A stretch of 64,000 bases of DNA from Brevundimonas sp. SL130 (GTDB lineage: Bacteria > Pseudomonadota > Alphaproteobacteria > Caulobacterales > Caulobacteraceae): positions 1,922,001-1,986,000 of the forward strand of contig NZ_CP113064.1 of assembly GCF_026625805.1 (NCBI RefSeq), in the 5' to 3' direction. Under the pieces are notes generated by a model, which saw only the letters and a list, made by a program, of their open reading frames with translations, did not search any database and was not told the DNA's origin. A program made the translations under genes and the position numbers. Below, piece after piece: positions 62,662-64,000 of this stretch (the stretch's first letter is position 1; each line of letters opens with the position of its first letter).

Positions 62662-64000
62662 ATGAAGATTGAGTTTGTCGCCGCCGTAGACGCTGCTGAA
62701 ATTCTCGCTGTGCCGGTTCATGAGGATCGGACCCTGGCGGGCTCTGGGGTGGAGTTGGACGCTAAGTCCGGCGGCGCCCTGACCCGGGCGATGAGCAAGG
62801 GCCGTTTCGTCGGCAAGCCGGGCCAGACGCTGAGCGTCGCCGCGCCCTCGGGCGTGAACGCCGACACCATACTGCTGGTTGGCGTCGGCGCGGCCGACAA
62901 GGTCGACGACCTGGCCGTCGAAGCCTTCGGCGGCAACGCCTTTGCGGCGGTGAAGCTGTCGGGCGCCGAAGTCCTGACTATCGACGCCTCGAATCTGAGC
63001 TCGGAACAGGCGGCGCGCGTCGGTTTTGCCGCCCGTCTGGCCGCCTATCGGTTCGACAAGTATCGGACCACCCAGAAGGCGGACAAGATTCCGTCGATCA
63101 CCGCGATCCGCGTCGTGACGTCCGACCTGCGCGGCGCCGAGGCGGCTCTTGAGCCGCTGTCAGCCGTCGCCGACGGCGTGATCTTCGCCCGCGACCTGGT
63201 GTCCGAGCCCGCCAATGTCCTGTATCCGGCCGAATTCGCCAAGCGCGTCAAGGCGCTGGAAAGCCTGGGGCTGGAGGTCGAGATCCTCGGCGAGGCCGAG
63301 ATGGAGAAGCTGGGCATGCGCACCCTGCTGGGCGTGGGCCAGGGCAGCCGTCGCGAGAGCCAGCTGGCCGTGATCCAGTGGAAGGGCGGCGAGGCGGGCG
63401 GTCAGCCGATCGCCTTCGTCGGCAAGGGCGTCTGTTTCGACACCGGTGGCATCTCGATCAAGCCGGCCGACGGCATGGAAGACATGAAGTGGGACATGGG
63501 CGGCGCGGCCGCCGTGGCCGGAACCATGATCGCCCTGGCGGGCCGCAAGGCCAAGGTCAACGCCGTCGGCGTGCTGGGCCTGGTCGAGAACATGCCGGAC
63601 GGCAACGCTCAACGTCCGGGCGACGTCGTCGTGTCGATGTCGGGCCAGACGGTCGAGGTGATCAACACCGACGCCGAGGGCCGTCTCGTGCTGGCCGACG
63701 CCCTCTGGTACACTCAGCAGCGCTTCAAGCCGAAATTCATGATCGACCTGGCCACCCTGACGGGCGCCATGATCGTGGCCCTGGGGCTGGATTACGCAGG
63801 CGTCTTCTCGAACTCGGACGAGGTCGCTGATCCGATTCTGGCGGCGTCCAAGAAGGTGGGCGAGAATTTCTGGCGCATGCCTATCCCGGCCATCTACGAA
63901 CAGCACATCGATTCGAAGATCGCCGACGTGAAGAACACCGGCAACGGCCGCGCCGGCGGTTCGATCACCGCGGCCCTGTTCCTTCAGCGCTTCACCAATG
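62662..64000 (+). CDS. pepA: Leucyl aminopeptidase (M17), truncated by the window end
   Basis: Reads open from ATG 62662 (MKIEFVAAVDAAEIL) to the last base, giving 446 residues; about 45-50 are expected beyond. M17 family: the N-terminal regulatory/DNA-binding-like domain (1-150), then the two-metal hydrolase domain with GKGVCFDTGGISIKPADGM, the signature NTDAEGRLVLADAL and DLATLTGAMIVALG. Removes N-terminal amino acids from peptides; E. coli PepA also acts in Xer recombination. The 144 bases before it are the shared lptF/pepA promoter region. Confidence 0.95.
   Translation, partial: MKIEFVAAVDAAEILAVPVHEDRTLAGSGVELDAKSGGALTRAMSKGRFVGKPGQTLSVAAPSGVNADTILLVGVGAADKVDDLAVEAFGGNAFAAVKLSGAEVLTIDASNLSSEQAARVGFAARLAAYRFDKYRTTQKADKIPSITAIRVVTSDLRGAEAALEPLSAVADGVIFARDLVSEPANVLYPAEFAKRVKALESLGLEVEILGEAEMEKLGMRTLLGVGQGSRRESQLAVIQWKGGEAGGQPIAFVGKGVCFDTGGISIKPADGMEDMKWDMGGAAAVAGTMIALAGRKAKVNAVGVLGLVENMPDGNAQRPGDVVVSMSGQTVEVINTDAEGRLVLADALWYTQQRFKPKFMIDLATLTGAMIVALGLDYAGVFSNSDEVADPILAASKKVGENFWRMPIPAIYEQHIDSKIADVKNTGNGRAGGSITAALFLQRFTN

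Overview
The window reads as a high-GC alphaproteobacterial chromosome, most likely a Caulobacterales member close to Brevundimonas. The best clue is a popZ gene (polar organizing protein) directly upstream of valS. Supporting clues are an RsaF/TolC-type outer membrane channel, a K+-independent proton-pumping pyrophosphatase, alphaproteobacterial IHF-alpha and Cbp3-type genes, and dense ATGA-overlapping operons. No organism name can be proven from the sequence alone.

Layout. (1) 1-11.3 kb, core genome: a riboflavin/nusB/thiL operon, the pyrophosphatase hppA, lipoprotein bamE, then a cbp3-DUF177-plsX-fabH-ihfA-merR run ending at tRNA-Pro(GGG). (2) 11.5-31.7 kb, accessory catabolic island between tRNA-Pro and tRNA-Asn. 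It contains a DODA-type dioxygenase, a VOC protein, a flavin reductase, an M20-fold hydrolase with a degraded active site and an MFS carrier. A RutA-like/RutB-like pair follows, with the RutA-like gene split by a one-base frameshift. Next are an SDR, two TauD-family dioxygenases, a TonB receptor, a BASS-family carrier and two acetamidase/formamidase proteins. The second of these is fused in frame behind a complete AraC-type regulator. A ferredoxin reductase, a [2Fe-2S] ferredoxin and a Rieske oxygenase complete the set. (3) 32-44 kb, core: an SpoU methyltransferase, a 38-residue membrane peptide, tRNA-Cys, a PCMT-like protein, tolC, popZ, valS, tlyA, a glycine-zipper protein, an RNA m5U-type methyltransferase and a radical SAM protein. 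(4) 44-52.6 kb: a cytochrome b561-YceI fusion, then fabD-rhomboid-fabG-acpP-fabF-mltG-yicC-gmk. (5) 52.8-62.5 kb, minus strand: an aminotransferase, a small membrane protein, ksgA, pdxA, surA, lptD, lptG and lptF. (6) Divergent pepA, cut by the window end.

How the genes work together. The core blocks supply flavins, fatty acids (plsX/fabH and fabD/G/F/acpP) and outer-membrane assembly (bamE, surA, lptD/F/G). The island looks like a complete uptake-to-catabolism unit for a nitrogen-containing, probably amide- or ring-amide-bearing compound. The TonB receptor would bring it in, with MFS and BASS carriers for the inner membrane. FMN-dependent (RutA/RutB/flavin-reductase) and Rieske or 2-oxoglutarate oxygenases would attack it, and amidases would release ammonium. 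The substrate cannot be named from sequence.

The most unusual object is the 797-residue AraC-acetamidase/formamidase fusion at 25190-27583: a DNA-binding regulator and an amidase-fold enzyme in one chain, next to a stand-alone paralogue of the enzyme. No CRISPR array, integrase, transposase or intact IS element was seen.
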